Below, one piece after another: positions 43,301 through 51,065 of a DNA stretch of 64,000 nucleotides (within the stretch, counting starts at the first letter, position 1; every line of letters begins with the position of its first letter). The stretch spans positions 186,001 to 250,000 of the forward strand of contig JAJGRE010000005.1 of the NCBI GenBank assembly GCA_021083345.1, in the 5' to 3' direction. The notes beneath the pieces were generated by a model. It searched no databases and was not told the origin of the DNA. It saw only the letters and a list, made by a program, of their open reading frames with translations. Origin of the DNA: Calditrichales bacterium MX18-03 (lineage in GTDB: Bacteria; Bacillota; Clostridia; Lutisporales; Lutisporaceae). The position numbers and the translations under genes are program-made.

Positions 43301-43967
43301 CGCGGTAATTTCGGGACATATCGGCAAGCCCAGAAGCGGTATCATTCAGCTGAAGGCCAATTGCAACAGCCAGGGACTTGTGGATATGGGCATCCGTACC
43401 GAAAGCGGCGAGCTGTTGGATGCAGTCAATGCGGGAGCAGTCAAAGGAATGCTGGTGTTCGGCGAGGATATGGAAGACATGGCGCTTGGAAAGCTGGAGT
43501 TCCTGATGGTTCAGGATACGCACCTGACAAAGACAGCTGAGCAGGCAGACGTAGTCATCCCCGGAATCGGCTTTGCCGAGTCCCAGGGAACCTTTACAAG
43601 CACCGAGAGAAGGATCCAGCAGCTGCGAAGAGCCATTGCACCGATATCGGGCGTGGAGAACTGGGATATCCTGATGAAGCTTTGTGCGGCATTCGGCGTG
43701 AATATGAAGTATAGCAAGCCGGAGGAAATATTCAGCCAGATAGCCCGCGAAGTACCATTCTATCGGAATGCAGCAGCACAGATGGGCGACAGCCTGTTCT
43801 GGCCGGTGGGCGGCAGTCCTGTATTGTATGAAAGCGGCTACGGAACAAAGGATGGAGCGGCAGCGCTGCAGACGGTGAGCGAAGCAAAGCTTTTCACGCA
43901 AAAGGCCAATACCGGTCATCTCGTCAATGATCTGATCGAACGGCTTAAAAAAGAAGAAATCATATAA
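40395..43967 (+). CDS. NuoG/GltD/molybdopterin-oxidoreductase fusion subunit
   Basis: Four-module subunit (1190 aa from GTG 40395, which has AGGAGG 8 bases upstream; ATG 40389 is only 2 bases from it). (1) NuoG-type N-terminus: [2Fe-2S] Cys in CYDERVQIYGSCGLC and the later SCAT, then His/Cys cluster HVGDCRPPC. (2) GltD/NfnB-like module (about 105-530): CPHPCEEACRR, FAD site VAIVGGGPGGLTCAYY, second Rossmann VAIVGGGNTAMDAC followed by YRRTEEEMPA (NADPH-type Arg pair), and FAGGDGINKGAS. (3) Two 4Fe-4S clusters, CILCGLCVRVC and CISCGQCISVCP. (4) MopB domain with CSMCSVGC-LLCVKG; the Sec/Cys-His of formate dehydrogenases is absent (YSVNGVPSG). It resembles Sporomusa-type bifurcating transhydrogenases. 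Confidence 0.88.
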   Translation: MAQLRLNINGKEVTGVKGQTILQVAQENGIHIPTLCYDERVQIYGSCGLCVVEVEGIPKLLRSCATEISDGMIIKTDTGKLRESRKVALELLLSDHVGDCRPPCVLACPGNTDCQGYVGLIANEEYDQALQLIKEQLPLPASIGRVCPHPCEEACRRQLVEEPVSIAFLKSFVADIDLKQPEAFIPELKQPTGKKVAIVGGGPGGLTCAYYLAVEGHSAVIYDAMPQMGGMLRYGIPQYRLPKEVLDKEIGIIEKMGVKLINNVRIGKDITLEHLREQYDAVYVAIGAWSSAKMGCKGEDMKGVIGGIDFLRMVALNERIELGSRVAIVGGGNTAMDACRTAVRLGAKEVYLLYRRTEEEMPAEEIEIKEAKEEGVIFKFLVSPMEIIEANGSASAVRLQKMQMGAPDKSGRRSPVPIEGAEEILEIDTVISAIGQATDASGLEELALTKKGTISADENTFSTSIPGVFAGGDGINKGASIAIQAIGDSKKAADTICSYLEGQMIPYKAPFYVERKDLTEESFADKPKQARAHMPHMKPEQRCGSFEEVNFGFSREEAVKEAKRCLECGCHDVFECRLLELANQYAVEPQRLEGEVHHRDFEDNHPYLLRNPDKCILCGLCVRVCDEVMGISALGLTERGFDSIVKPALNKPLKETGCISCGQCISVCPTGALQERLNIEKSVPLKLDSTQTVCSMCSVGCKVDLNTKGDMLVRAVPVKGSKTDNGLLCVKGRFGFDITTKGTRLRKPLIRKNGTLTEVSMEEALLYTVKKVQGLSSRYGSGSIAVTVSDSYTNEALFLANKLAADAIGTDKLYSVNGVPSGLKAVLGFDASANTLEELQSTETILLVGSDIMQEHTIVGLKLKEAIRKGIRLITVNPKETDMDEYAYRRFMTEDFGLLKEIAKALLDMGCAPKGKVVGFEELKASLAGIEAGREAKEIAELYGKSKKAMIVFAQNNLTAEAASMLANIAVISGHIGKPRSGIIQLKANCNSQGLVDMGIRTESGELLDAVNAGAVKGMLVFGEDMEDMALGKLEFLMVQDTHLTKTAEQADVVIPGIGFAESQGTFTSTERRIQQLRRAIAPISGVENWDILMKLCAAFGVNMKYSKPEEIFSQIAREVPFYRNAAAQMGDSLFWPVGGSPVLYESGYGTKDGAAALQTVSEAKLFTQKANTGHLVNDLIERLKKEEII

Positions 43968-43976
43968 GAGGACTCC

Positions 43977-44010
43977 AAATGGCATCTGCTCCGGCAGGTG
44001 CCATTTTTTT
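43977..44010 (+). terminator. Terminator of the NuoEFG-like operon
   Basis: AAATGGCA pairs with TGCCATTT, with an inner TGC/GCA pair, followed by a run of eight T. Confidence 0.85.
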
Positions 44011-44082
44011 TCACCCAAAAGGGAAAGCTATTGTTAAGGTGTACGGGTGTTGATATACTGAAAGCAAAGGAGCGTTGATATC

Positions 44083-44961
44083 ATGGAAAATGAATATGCG
44101 ATGCGGATCAACCAGGCCATTAACTATATTCATGACAACCTTGAACGGAATCTGACTGTTGAGGAGATCGCCAATCACTGCTGTTTTTCCAAGTATTACT
44201 TCAACCGGATCTTCAAATCAATAGTCGATGAAAGCATTTATTCCTTTATCAAGAGGTTGAAGCTGGAGGCCGCGGCCTTCAAGCTGAGGGCAAACAGTCG
44301 GATGGCCATAACGGATATCGCACTTTCGGTGGGCTACAGCCCGTCTAATTTCGCCACCGCCTTTAGGGACTATTTCGGCATCAGCGCATCCGATTTCAGA
44401 AAAAACCACAAGGTCCCGGTCAAGGATTCCTACCGGGATATTGCCGAGCATATCGCCAATATGAAGAAAAGGGACGGTTATTTTGAACAAGTGGATTCCA
44501 GGATAACCATAAGGCATTTTCCGGAGATGTATCTGGAATATGAACGGTTCATAGGCAAGTACGGCGACCTGAAGGAAGCCTGGGAGAAGTTCTGCAATGA
44601 GGTAAGTCTTAGACATACCTTAGGCGAAGCCAATAAGTTCATGGGGATTTCCTATGATGATCCCCTGATTACAGATGAAAACCACTGCATCTACGATATG
44701 TGCGTGAGAGTGGATCATATTAGGCACGTAAATGCCCATACACTGGAGGCAGGCCTATATGCCTGCTATGATTTCTATGACAAGCTGGAGCATATGGGCA
44801 AAGCCTTCAATGAAATTTTTGCGCTGTGGATGCCCTTCACACGGTATTGCATCGATTGCATGCCCCGCAGGCTCCCCATTGAGTTGTACCAGTCCCCTCT
44901 GGATGAGGAAGGGAAAATGCACGTCGAGATCTGTGTGCCGATTACGGAAAGCAGGTTTTGA
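44083..44961 (+). CDS. AraC family regulator with GyrI-like effector domain
   Basis: Transcription regulator (292 aa). N-terminal double HTH: RNLTVEEIANHCCFSKYYFNRIFKSIV and MAITDIALSVGYSPSNFATAFRDYFGISASDFRKNH. The C-terminal half (about 130-290) is a GyrI/Rob-type small-molecule-binding domain ending LPIELYQSPLDEEGKMHVEICVPI. Layout is that of Rob/SoxS-like multidrug regulators. AAAGGAG precedes ATG 44083. A MATE exporter follows after a terminator and may be its target. Confidence 0.92.
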   Translation: MENEYAMRINQAINYIHDNLERNLTVEEIANHCCFSKYYFNRIFKSIVDESIYSFIKRLKLEAAAFKLRANSRMAITDIALSVGYSPSNFATAFRDYFGISASDFRKNHKVPVKDSYRDIAEHIANMKKRDGYFEQVDSRITIRHFPEMYLEYERFIGKYGDLKEAWEKFCNEVSLRHTLGEANKFMGISYDDPLITDENHCIYDMCVRVDHIRHVNAHTLEAGLYACYDFYDKLEHMGKAFNEIFALWMPFTRYCIDCMPRRLPIELYQSPLDEEGKMHVEICVPITESRF

Positions 44962-44975
44962 AGCTTGGCCTTGAA

Positions 44976-45012
44976 AACAGGGACTTGATATGAACGGGTC
45001 CCTGTTTTTTTG
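44976..45012 (+). terminator. Terminator after AraC gene
   Basis: Perfect stem AACAGGGAC (44976-44984) / GTCCCTGTT (44998-45006), then TTTTTTG. Confidence 0.85.
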
Positions 45013-45095
45013 TCTTTTTCAGCACGGATTCAGAAGTTTTTTCTCTTTGGGGCAGGTAAAATGGTTACGAAGAAAAGAAAGAGAGGGTGTCCCAT

Positions 45096-46445
45096 ATGAG
45101 TGAAAAGATACAGAATGAAAGCTTGCTCAAGAAATTTTTAAGCTACGCCGTTCCCTGCATTATCGGTATGTTTCTGACTTCCTTTATTACGGTGGTGGAC
45201 GGCATGTTCATCGGCTGGAAGGTGGGTGAAAGAGGATTGGCCGCCGTTAATCTGACGCTCCCGATTCTATACCTGCTGCTGGGATTAACGATTATGGTGG
45301 GGGTAGGCGGTGTGACACTAGCCATGCAAAGCTTGGGGGAAAGGAATCCGGCAAGGGCCAATCAACGCTTTACTTTTACCGTCAAGCTCAATGCGATTGT
45401 CAATATACTGGTCATAGCAGCGGTTGCATTGCAGTTGGACCGCGTCCTGCATCTGCTGAACGCTGAAGGAGAAATGTTCACTTATGTAAAAGACTACTTG
45501 GGGACCATGGTGTTCTTTTATGGATTCATGATGATGAACATTACATTGGGTATGTTTATCCGCAGCGGAGGAAGGCCGCAGCTGTCATTACTGATCGGAA
45601 TCGCAGCCAACGGCATGAACATTCTGCTGGATTACCTATTCGTGATTCGTCTTGACTACGGCTTGAAAGGGGCTGCCTTGGCAACCGGCTTATCTGTCAT
45701 TCTTGCTTTCGGCCTGAGTGTTTTCTACTTCCTGTCCGGGAAGTCTGTTTTCAAGTTTGCGGGAGGGTCCTATGATCCGGAAGACCTTAAGAATATTTTG
45801 CTCAACGGCTCCTCCGAATTTATCGGCCAGATTGCCGTATGTATCACCACTTACCTCTTTAACCTTGTTATCATCCGCAGGATCGGTATCAATGGGGTTG
45901 CCGCATTTACGATAGTAGGCTACCTCTCCTTGATCCAGTATATGGTGCTGACAGGCATCGCCCAGGGTATGCATCCGCTGGTCAGCTATAGTTATGGCGC
46001 CAAAGACAGGGAATCCATTTCAAGGCTGCTGACAGTCGGGGTCAAAGCGTCTCTTCTGGTTGGGGCTGTAACCTTCTGCCTGTCCTTTGCGGCGACGGAG
46101 GGAATCATCGGTATATTCGCCCACGGCAACAGAGTGCTTATCGATACGGCGAAATACGGTTTGCGGATTTTTGCTTTGACCTTCCTGATCAATGGATATA
46201 ATGTGGTGGCTTCGACGTATTTTACTTCTTTAGGGGATGCCAAAACCTCAGCTCTGATCTCGGTGCTTCGAAGCCTGGTATTGATCAGTCTGTTTATCCT
46301 TGTGCTGCCGCATTTTATCGGGGAGACCGGAATATGGCTGGCGACGCCTCTGGCAGAAGCGGCAACCTTTGCCGTATCGTATGTTTGCTTGAGCAAATCC
46401 AAAGCAGAGCTGCTGTCAGCGGGAAACTGCACCGGTATGGTATAA
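45096..46445 (+). CDS. MATE family efflux transporter
   Basis: Twelve-helix cation-coupled multidrug exporter (449 aa). Opening YAVPCIIGMFLTSFITVVDGMFIGWKVGERGLAAVNLTLPI contains the conserved MATE P-x11-D region; mid-protein GIAQGMHPLVSYSYGA is diagnostic. ATG 45096 has GAGAGGGTG upstream. The preceding AraC/GyrI regulator is a plausible controller. Its stop is only 4 bases from the convergent kinase stop, with no terminator between them. Confidence 0.92.
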   Translation: MSEKIQNESLLKKFLSYAVPCIIGMFLTSFITVVDGMFIGWKVGERGLAAVNLTLPILYLLLGLTIMVGVGGVTLAMQSLGERNPARANQRFTFTVKLNAIVNILVIAAVALQLDRVLHLLNAEGEMFTYVKDYLGTMVFFYGFMMMNITLGMFIRSGGRPQLSLLIGIAANGMNILLDYLFVIRLDYGLKGAALATGLSVILAFGLSVFYFLSGKSVFKFAGGSYDPEDLKNILLNGSSEFIGQIAVCITTYLFNLVIIRRIGINGVAAFTIVGYLSLIQYMVLTGIAQGMHPLVSYSYGAKDRESISRLLTVGVKASLLVGAVTFCLSFAATEGIIGIFAHGNRVLIDTAKYGLRIFALTFLINGYNVVASTYFTSLGDAKTSALISVLRSLVLISLFILVLPHFIGETGIWLATPLAEAATFAVSYVCLSKSKAELLSAGNCTGMV

Positions 46446-46449
46446 GAGG

Positions 46450-49098
46450 CTAAACCAGATTTACAGAAAGCCTGACGGTGAAGGTGGTCCTTCCCGGTCT
46501 GCTCTCGACGGTAATATCGCCCTGATGCCGGCTGATGATCTTTTTTGCGATTCCCAGACCCAAGCCGCTGCCTTCCCCCTGCTTCTTTGTTGTAAAGAAA
46601 GGATCAAATATCCGGTCATGGATGGCCTCCGGTATCCCGGTGCCGCTATCGGTAATCCTGACGGTAATGTACCCGCCTTCCTGACAGGCGTCTATTTCCA
46701 AGGTTCCCTTATAATCCATGGCCTGCAATGCATTATGGATCAGGTTTGTCCATACCTGGTTCAATTCATCAGGAAAGCATTTTATTGCAGGCAGAGGGCT
46801 GTAGTTTTTGATGACCTCTGTACCTTGCTTGATTTGATTGTGATACAGCGCCAGTACGGTATCGATCCCTTCAGTGATGCTGGATTCTACCGGTATTCCG
46901 GTGCGGTCAAAATGCGCATAATTCTTAAGGGCATAGAGCATCTTGGAGGCCTTTCCCACTGCCATATCCATATTTTTAACATTACGCAGGATACCGGACA
47001 GCTCATAGCATACCTGCATGACAAAATGGCATTCAGGATGTGAGAAAAGCGGCAGGTACTTTTCCAGATGGTCGTAAATGCCGATATCAACCAGATTGTC
47101 GGCTGCGGTATCGCAGTGATCCAGACCCATAGCCGTTATCTGCTCCTGAAGCCTTTTGCGGTGCATACGCTCTTCCTTGGATGAAATCGTTATGTCCTTT
47201 TCCATTGAGCTGTGAAGCATCTCAAAGAACAGCTGCTGCAGCGGCAAGTCCAGGATCCTGAAAAGCGCCGGCAGCTTCTCGCCGATGGTATGGTGCATGT
47301 ACTCCGATATGTTGTTGATAGAGGCCTGGATAGCACCCAGAGGCGTGTTGATCTCGTGGGCAATGCCGGAAATCAGCTGCCCCAGCGCTGCCATCTTCTC
47401 CGATTGGATCAGGTATTCCTGGGTTTCCTGCAGGTGGTCCAGGGTATATTTCAACTCGTCAGCGGTGTTCTTCAGCTGCTCTGTTTTCTGTGAGTTGGTT
47501 ATAGCGATGGTAATATAGGAAGCCAAAGCCTTTAGGGTGTTCAGGTTCTGTTCCGTATAGGCGTTCTCCTTATAGCTTTGGACTGTGATGGTTCCCAGCA
47601 CCTTATCCTCTATGATAAGAGGATAATAGATCAAGCTCCGTGCAGGTCTGCTTACCGCATCGGTATCATCATCGGGGATCAAGGTTTGAGTTCCGTCATC
47701 CGCCAGATTGTTTATGAAAATATTTTTCCGTGTCCTGATACATTCTGCGGCTATGCTGTTTTCATCATGAATGGATGCTTTAAACAATGGGAGCCTTTTG
47801 GAATCCTCAATAAATATCTTATATTCAACCTGCTGGTTTGTCTCATCATACAGGCCGATGCCGAATACAGTGGCATCCATCAGTGTATTCATGGTATCGT
47901 AAATGGTGTTCATGATGGTTTCAATGTCCAGGGATGCCGTGATCTTCTGCCCGATTTCACTGATGACGGCGATATTGTTGTAGGATTCCTTCAGCTCCAC
48001 ATTTTTCAGCTTATAGATTTCAGCATCCTTTTTTGCCTGCTGCAGCTTGGAATCGGCAGAAAGTGCACTGATTTTGGTCTCCAGCTCCTGGGATACGATT
48101 TTGTTGTTCTGGTCAATATATTTTTTATAGTGATGCACAGCGTTTTCGAAACAGCCTGATTTCTCATAAGCTTCTGCAATCAGCTTGTGTATGTTTCCCA
48201 AAAGGAAGGCGGCGTTGATCTCGGTAGAAAGATCCAAGGCTGCGATGAGGCTGCTCAGGGCTCTGGGATAGTCGCCCAGCGTCAGGTAAAGGCTGCCCAG
48301 CTCTGCCAGTACCTCTGCATGGCCGTACTTGTTATTGGTCTTATTGCGGCAGTCCAAGCTCAGCTCCAGGTTTTTCAGGGCTTTATCCGTATCGTCTATA
48401 ATTTTGTAGATCCGGCCCAAGGCATAGTAGCAGTAGCCGATGGTGTTCATGTCACCGGATTCCTGAGCCTTCAGCAAGCCCTTCAGCGAATACTCCAGGG
48501 CTTTCCCGTTATCCCCCAGCTTGTGGTAGCACTCTCCGATGCTGCTCAAGATAATGCCGTAGATCGTGCTGCCGGATTTTTCACAGTAATGGACCGCTTC
48601 ATTGTAATACTTCAGGGCTTCTTCATAGACATTGATGACATCCTTGTAAATCTCGCCGATGTTGTTCAAGAAGAATACCGTCATGGGCGCATTGCCGGCT
48701 TCTCTGGAAAGGGTCAGCCCACTGAGATAAGCCTCCAGCGCTTTTTCCTTCTTGCCCAGCTTGCCGTAAGAGTGGCCAATTGCATTGAGGACTTTTATTT
48801 TTCCATCGGTATAGCTATTTTTTTCAAATACCTCAAGGATGGTATGATACTTGATCAGGGCTTCTTCGTGAAGATCCGCATAAGCGTCGTGGATCGTCAT
48901 ACCCAGTACGCTTTCAGCGCTGCCTATTTCATAACCGATTTTCGCCGACAGCCGGCAGGCCTCTGCCGACAGGTTCAGCGACTGCTGGCTGTCCAGCCTT
49001 CGAAGCTCCCATGACAGGCGGTTCATGAAGTCGATTCTGACCCTGGGATCGGTTGCCTGCTGAAGCTGCTGTTCAAGTTCCAAAATGGCTTCACTCAT
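46450..49098 (-). CDS. Cytosolic TPR-GAF histidine kinase
   Basis: Sensor kinase (882 aa) with no transmembrane segment. Residues ~1-345 form about seven tetratricopeptide repeats (for example LNAIGHSYGKLGKKEKALEAY and LGRIYKIIDDTDKALKNLE). A coiled coil and a GAF domain (~375-530) follow. The H-box is SGIAHEINTPLGAIQ with the phosphorylated His, then an unusually long helical spacer of about 190 residues before the N-box QVWTNLIHNALQAM. ATP-lid motifs are DSGTGIP and GEGSGLGLGIAKKI. Its start overlaps the receiver-HD gene by 8 bases, so all three signalling genes are one operon and probably one phosphorelay. Confidence 0.93.
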   Translation of the reverse strand: MSEAILELEQQLQQATDPRVRIDFMNRLSWELRRLDSQQSLNLSAEACRLSAKIGYEIGSAESVLGMTIHDAYADLHEEALIKYHTILEVFEKNSYTDGKIKVLNAIGHSYGKLGKKEKALEAYLSGLTLSREAGNAPMTVFFLNNIGEIYKDVINVYEEALKYYNEAVHYCEKSGSTIYGIILSSIGECYHKLGDNGKALEYSLKGLLKAQESGDMNTIGYCYYALGRIYKIIDDTDKALKNLELSLDCRNKTNNKYGHAEVLAELGSLYLTLGDYPRALSSLIAALDLSTEINAAFLLGNIHKLIAEAYEKSGCFENAVHHYKKYIDQNNKIVSQELETKISALSADSKLQQAKKDAEIYKLKNVELKESYNNIAVISEIGQKITASLDIETIMNTIYDTMNTLMDATVFGIGLYDETNQQVEYKIFIEDSKRLPLFKASIHDENSIAAECIRTRKNIFINNLADDGTQTLIPDDDTDAVSRPARSLIYYPLIIEDKVLGTITVQSYKENAYTEQNLNTLKALASYITIAITNSQKTEQLKNTADELKYTLDHLQETQEYLIQSEKMAALGQLISGIAHEINTPLGAIQASINNISEYMHHTIGEKLPALFRILDLPLQQLFFEMLHSSMEKDITISSKEERMHRKRLQEQITAMGLDHCDTAADNLVDIGIYDHLEKYLPLFSHPECHFVMQVCYELSGILRNVKNMDMAVGKASKMLYALKNYAHFDRTGIPVESSITEGIDTVLALYHNQIKQGTEVIKNYSPLPAIKCFPDELNQVWTNLIHNALQAMDYKGTLEIDACQEGGYITVRITDSGTGIPEAIHDRIFDPFFTTKKQGEGSGLGLGIAKKIISRHQGDITVESRPGRTTFTVRLSVNLV

Positions 49099-50443
49099 AG
49101 ATTTTCTCCTTTACGATAATCTCGAAAATATCCTTGTCAAGATTTCCGCAGCGTACCTCCGATTCGATGATGGCCAGGGCTTCAGCCTTTGATTTTTCCT
49201 TTCGATAGGGCCTGTCCGGTGATGTCAGCGCTTCATAGACATCCAGTATGGCCAGGATCCTGGCGGGGACGGATATCTCCTCACTGCGCAGTCCTCTGTA
49301 ATAGCCGCTTCCGTTCAGCCTTTCATGATGACTGGATGCGATGGCGGGCACGTTTTTCAGATGCGCCGGCCAGGGAATGTGCTTGAGTATATTATAGGTA
49401 AACTCGGCATGGGAACGGATAACGCTTCTTTCCTCTTCCGTCAGTGTGCCTCTGGGAACAGTGAGGTTCTTGACCTCAAACTCATCCAGCAGATTTTTTA
49501 CATTTCCGTCCACGTCGGTTATTTTTATTCTGGCTATTTCTTTGATCTTCCTGATTTCTTCTTCATCAAGCTGTTCCTTGCTGCTGGCCGTCAGGATCAG
49601 GTGCAGGTAATCCTGCAGATTCTCAAGCAGTTTGCTTTCATCGGCATCAAGGGGCTGTATTCGCTTCTTTTCCCAAAGGTAGGACCGGTACCAGATCAGC
49701 TTGTACTTTATCGCCATTTGCCTGTCCAGGGAGATGCGCTGCTCTTTAAGAAGGATCTGCTCCCTTACGCCTATCTTACCGATATCGTGAAGAAGTGCGG
49801 CATAATATAGCTCCTTTATCTCATTCTCCGAAAAGCTGGCGTCCTTAAAGCAGCCATAGTCCACGCGGTTTATCGCTTCCGCGGTTCTTACGGCGTATAA
49901 GGCCATGCGCTTAGAGTGCCCGGCAGTGGTGGTATCCCGGGTGTCCAGCGTTGCACCCATTGTCTCGACAAATGACTCCGTCCAGGCAATAAGTTCCATG
50001 TTTTGCTGCTGCAGCGCGTTGTTCTGCTCTTCGATTTTTCTGTCCTTATCATAGCTTTTTACCGCTTCTGTCACAGCCAGAAACAGGTCCTCCATCTCCC
50101 AGGGCTTTGCAATATACCGGTATAGGTTGGCGCGGTTGATGATATTGGTAACGCCATCCAGGGTGGCTTGTCCCGTCAGCAGGATCTTCATGGTTTCGGG
50201 ATGCTTCAGGTGTATACGGCTCAAAAGTTCGTCGCCCTTCATTCCCGGCATGATATAATCGGATATGACTAAAGGCACACCAACATTATCCCGATGCAGC
50301 TCGTCCAGGATCGCCAATGCATCTTCACCGTTTTCCGCAACCTCTATGTTATAATCCATGCCGATTCGGCCTTTTAACTGTTCTTTAAGGCTGTTCAGCA
50401 CAATTTTCTCGTCATCGACACACAAGATGGACTGCCTTCTCAT
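49091..50443 (-). CDS. Response regulator with HD-GYP-like output domain
   Basis: Receiver-output protein (450 aa). The receiver has the acidic pocket CVDDE, phospho-Asp in ISDYIMPG, LLTG and KPW. A coiled linker leads to an HD domain: GHSKRMA, LLHDIGKIG, IRSHAEF and SSHHERLNGSGYYRGL retain the His/Asp metal ligands of RpfG-type c-di-GMP phosphodiesterases. The canonical DGxGYP loop is NGSGYY, and about 90 residues of charged helix are inserted between LLKEQ and GTLTEEERSVIRSH. Activity is therefore uncertain. It overlaps genes on both sides (4 and 8 bases). Confidence 0.9.
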   Translation of the reverse strand: MRRQSILCVDDEKIVLNSLKEQLKGRIGMDYNIEVAENGEDALAILDELHRDNVGVPLVISDYIMPGMKGDELLSRIHLKHPETMKILLTGQATLDGVTNIINRANLYRYIAKPWEMEDLFLAVTEAVKSYDKDRKIEEQNNALQQQNMELIAWTESFVETMGATLDTRDTTTAGHSKRMALYAVRTAEAINRVDYGCFKDASFSENEIKELYYAALLHDIGKIGVREQILLKEQRISLDRQMAIKYKLIWYRSYLWEKKRIQPLDADESKLLENLQDYLHLILTASSKEQLDEEEIRKIKEIARIKITDVDGNVKNLLDEFEVKNLTVPRGTLTEEERSVIRSHAEFTYNILKHIPWPAHLKNVPAIASSHHERLNGSGYYRGLRSEEISVPARILAILDVYEALTSPDRPYRKEKSKAEALAIIESEVRCGNLDKDIFEIIVKEKIYE

Positions 50444-50841
50444 CGCTCAGCCTCCTTCAATGCCGCTTCAAGAATGTCAAAAAGCTCTTCCTCCTGCCAG
50501 GGCTTATGGATGCAGCAGTACAGATTGGCATGCTTGCGAGCATTCTCGATGGCCGCGGTATCGGCATGGCCTGTGAGCATCAGCTTGACAATTCCGGGGA
50601 AGCGCCGGTGGACCTCAATCAGGAACTCGTCGCCCTTGATACCGGGCATCAGCCAGTCAGATACGATGATAACGATTTTGACGCCCTGCTCTACCAGTTC
50701 CTCGATTATCTCAATGGCTTCATCGGCACCGGATGCAATTTCGCACCGGTAACTGCTTCCGAAGCGTCTCTTGATTTGTGACTTCAAACTGTCCAGTATG
50801 ATTTTCTCATCGTCCACACACAGAATAGCCTTATCCAGCAT
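50440..50841 (-). CDS. Stand-alone response regulator receiver
   Basis: Single receiver domain (133 aa) with CVDDEK, phospho-Asp in IVSDWLMPGIKGDE, MLTGHAD and HKPWQEEEL; no output domain. First gene of the receiver/HD-GYP-like/kinase operon. ATG 50841 has GGGGG 8 bases upstream; 22 further in-frame codons upstream were rejected. It is about 45% identical by eye to the receiver of the next gene, suggesting duplication. May act as phosphate sink or shuttle. Confidence 0.9.
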   Translation of the reverse strand: MLDKAILCVDDEKIILDSLKSQIKRRFGSSYRCEIASGADEAIEIIEELVEQGVKIVIIVSDWLMPGIKGDEFLIEVHRRFPGIVKLMLTGHADTAAIENARKHANLYCCIHKPWQEEELFDILEAALKEAER

Positions 50842-51065
50842 CGCATGTACCCCCAATAATTCATTTTGGATATCTTGCAGGGAAATAAGTCTGCAACTTT
50901 TTCCCATCTACTAGTATACCGATAAAAAACGACACCTCTATAATATCATGCTAGCATAGAATATGCGAAATTTCTATAAAAACAGGCCGCGCAGCCTTAT
51001 GATTTTATACAGCAGGGGGATATGGTATAATGGGATACAACAACTCGTAACTGGAGGTGGAATGA

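Noticed and set aside
40395-43967. NAD-dependent formate dehydrogenase alpha subunit
   Set aside because: The MopB domain has no Sec/Cys-His active-site pair, and a GltD-type FAD/NAD(P) module is inserted.
38108-43967. [FeFe]-hydrogenase complex HydABC
   Set aside because: No H-cluster cysteine motifs occur in the large subunit.
48187-49014. 275-codon plus-strand open frame
   Set aside because: Lies wholly opposite the TPR region of the histidine kinase; its repetitive sequence mirrors the TPR codons.
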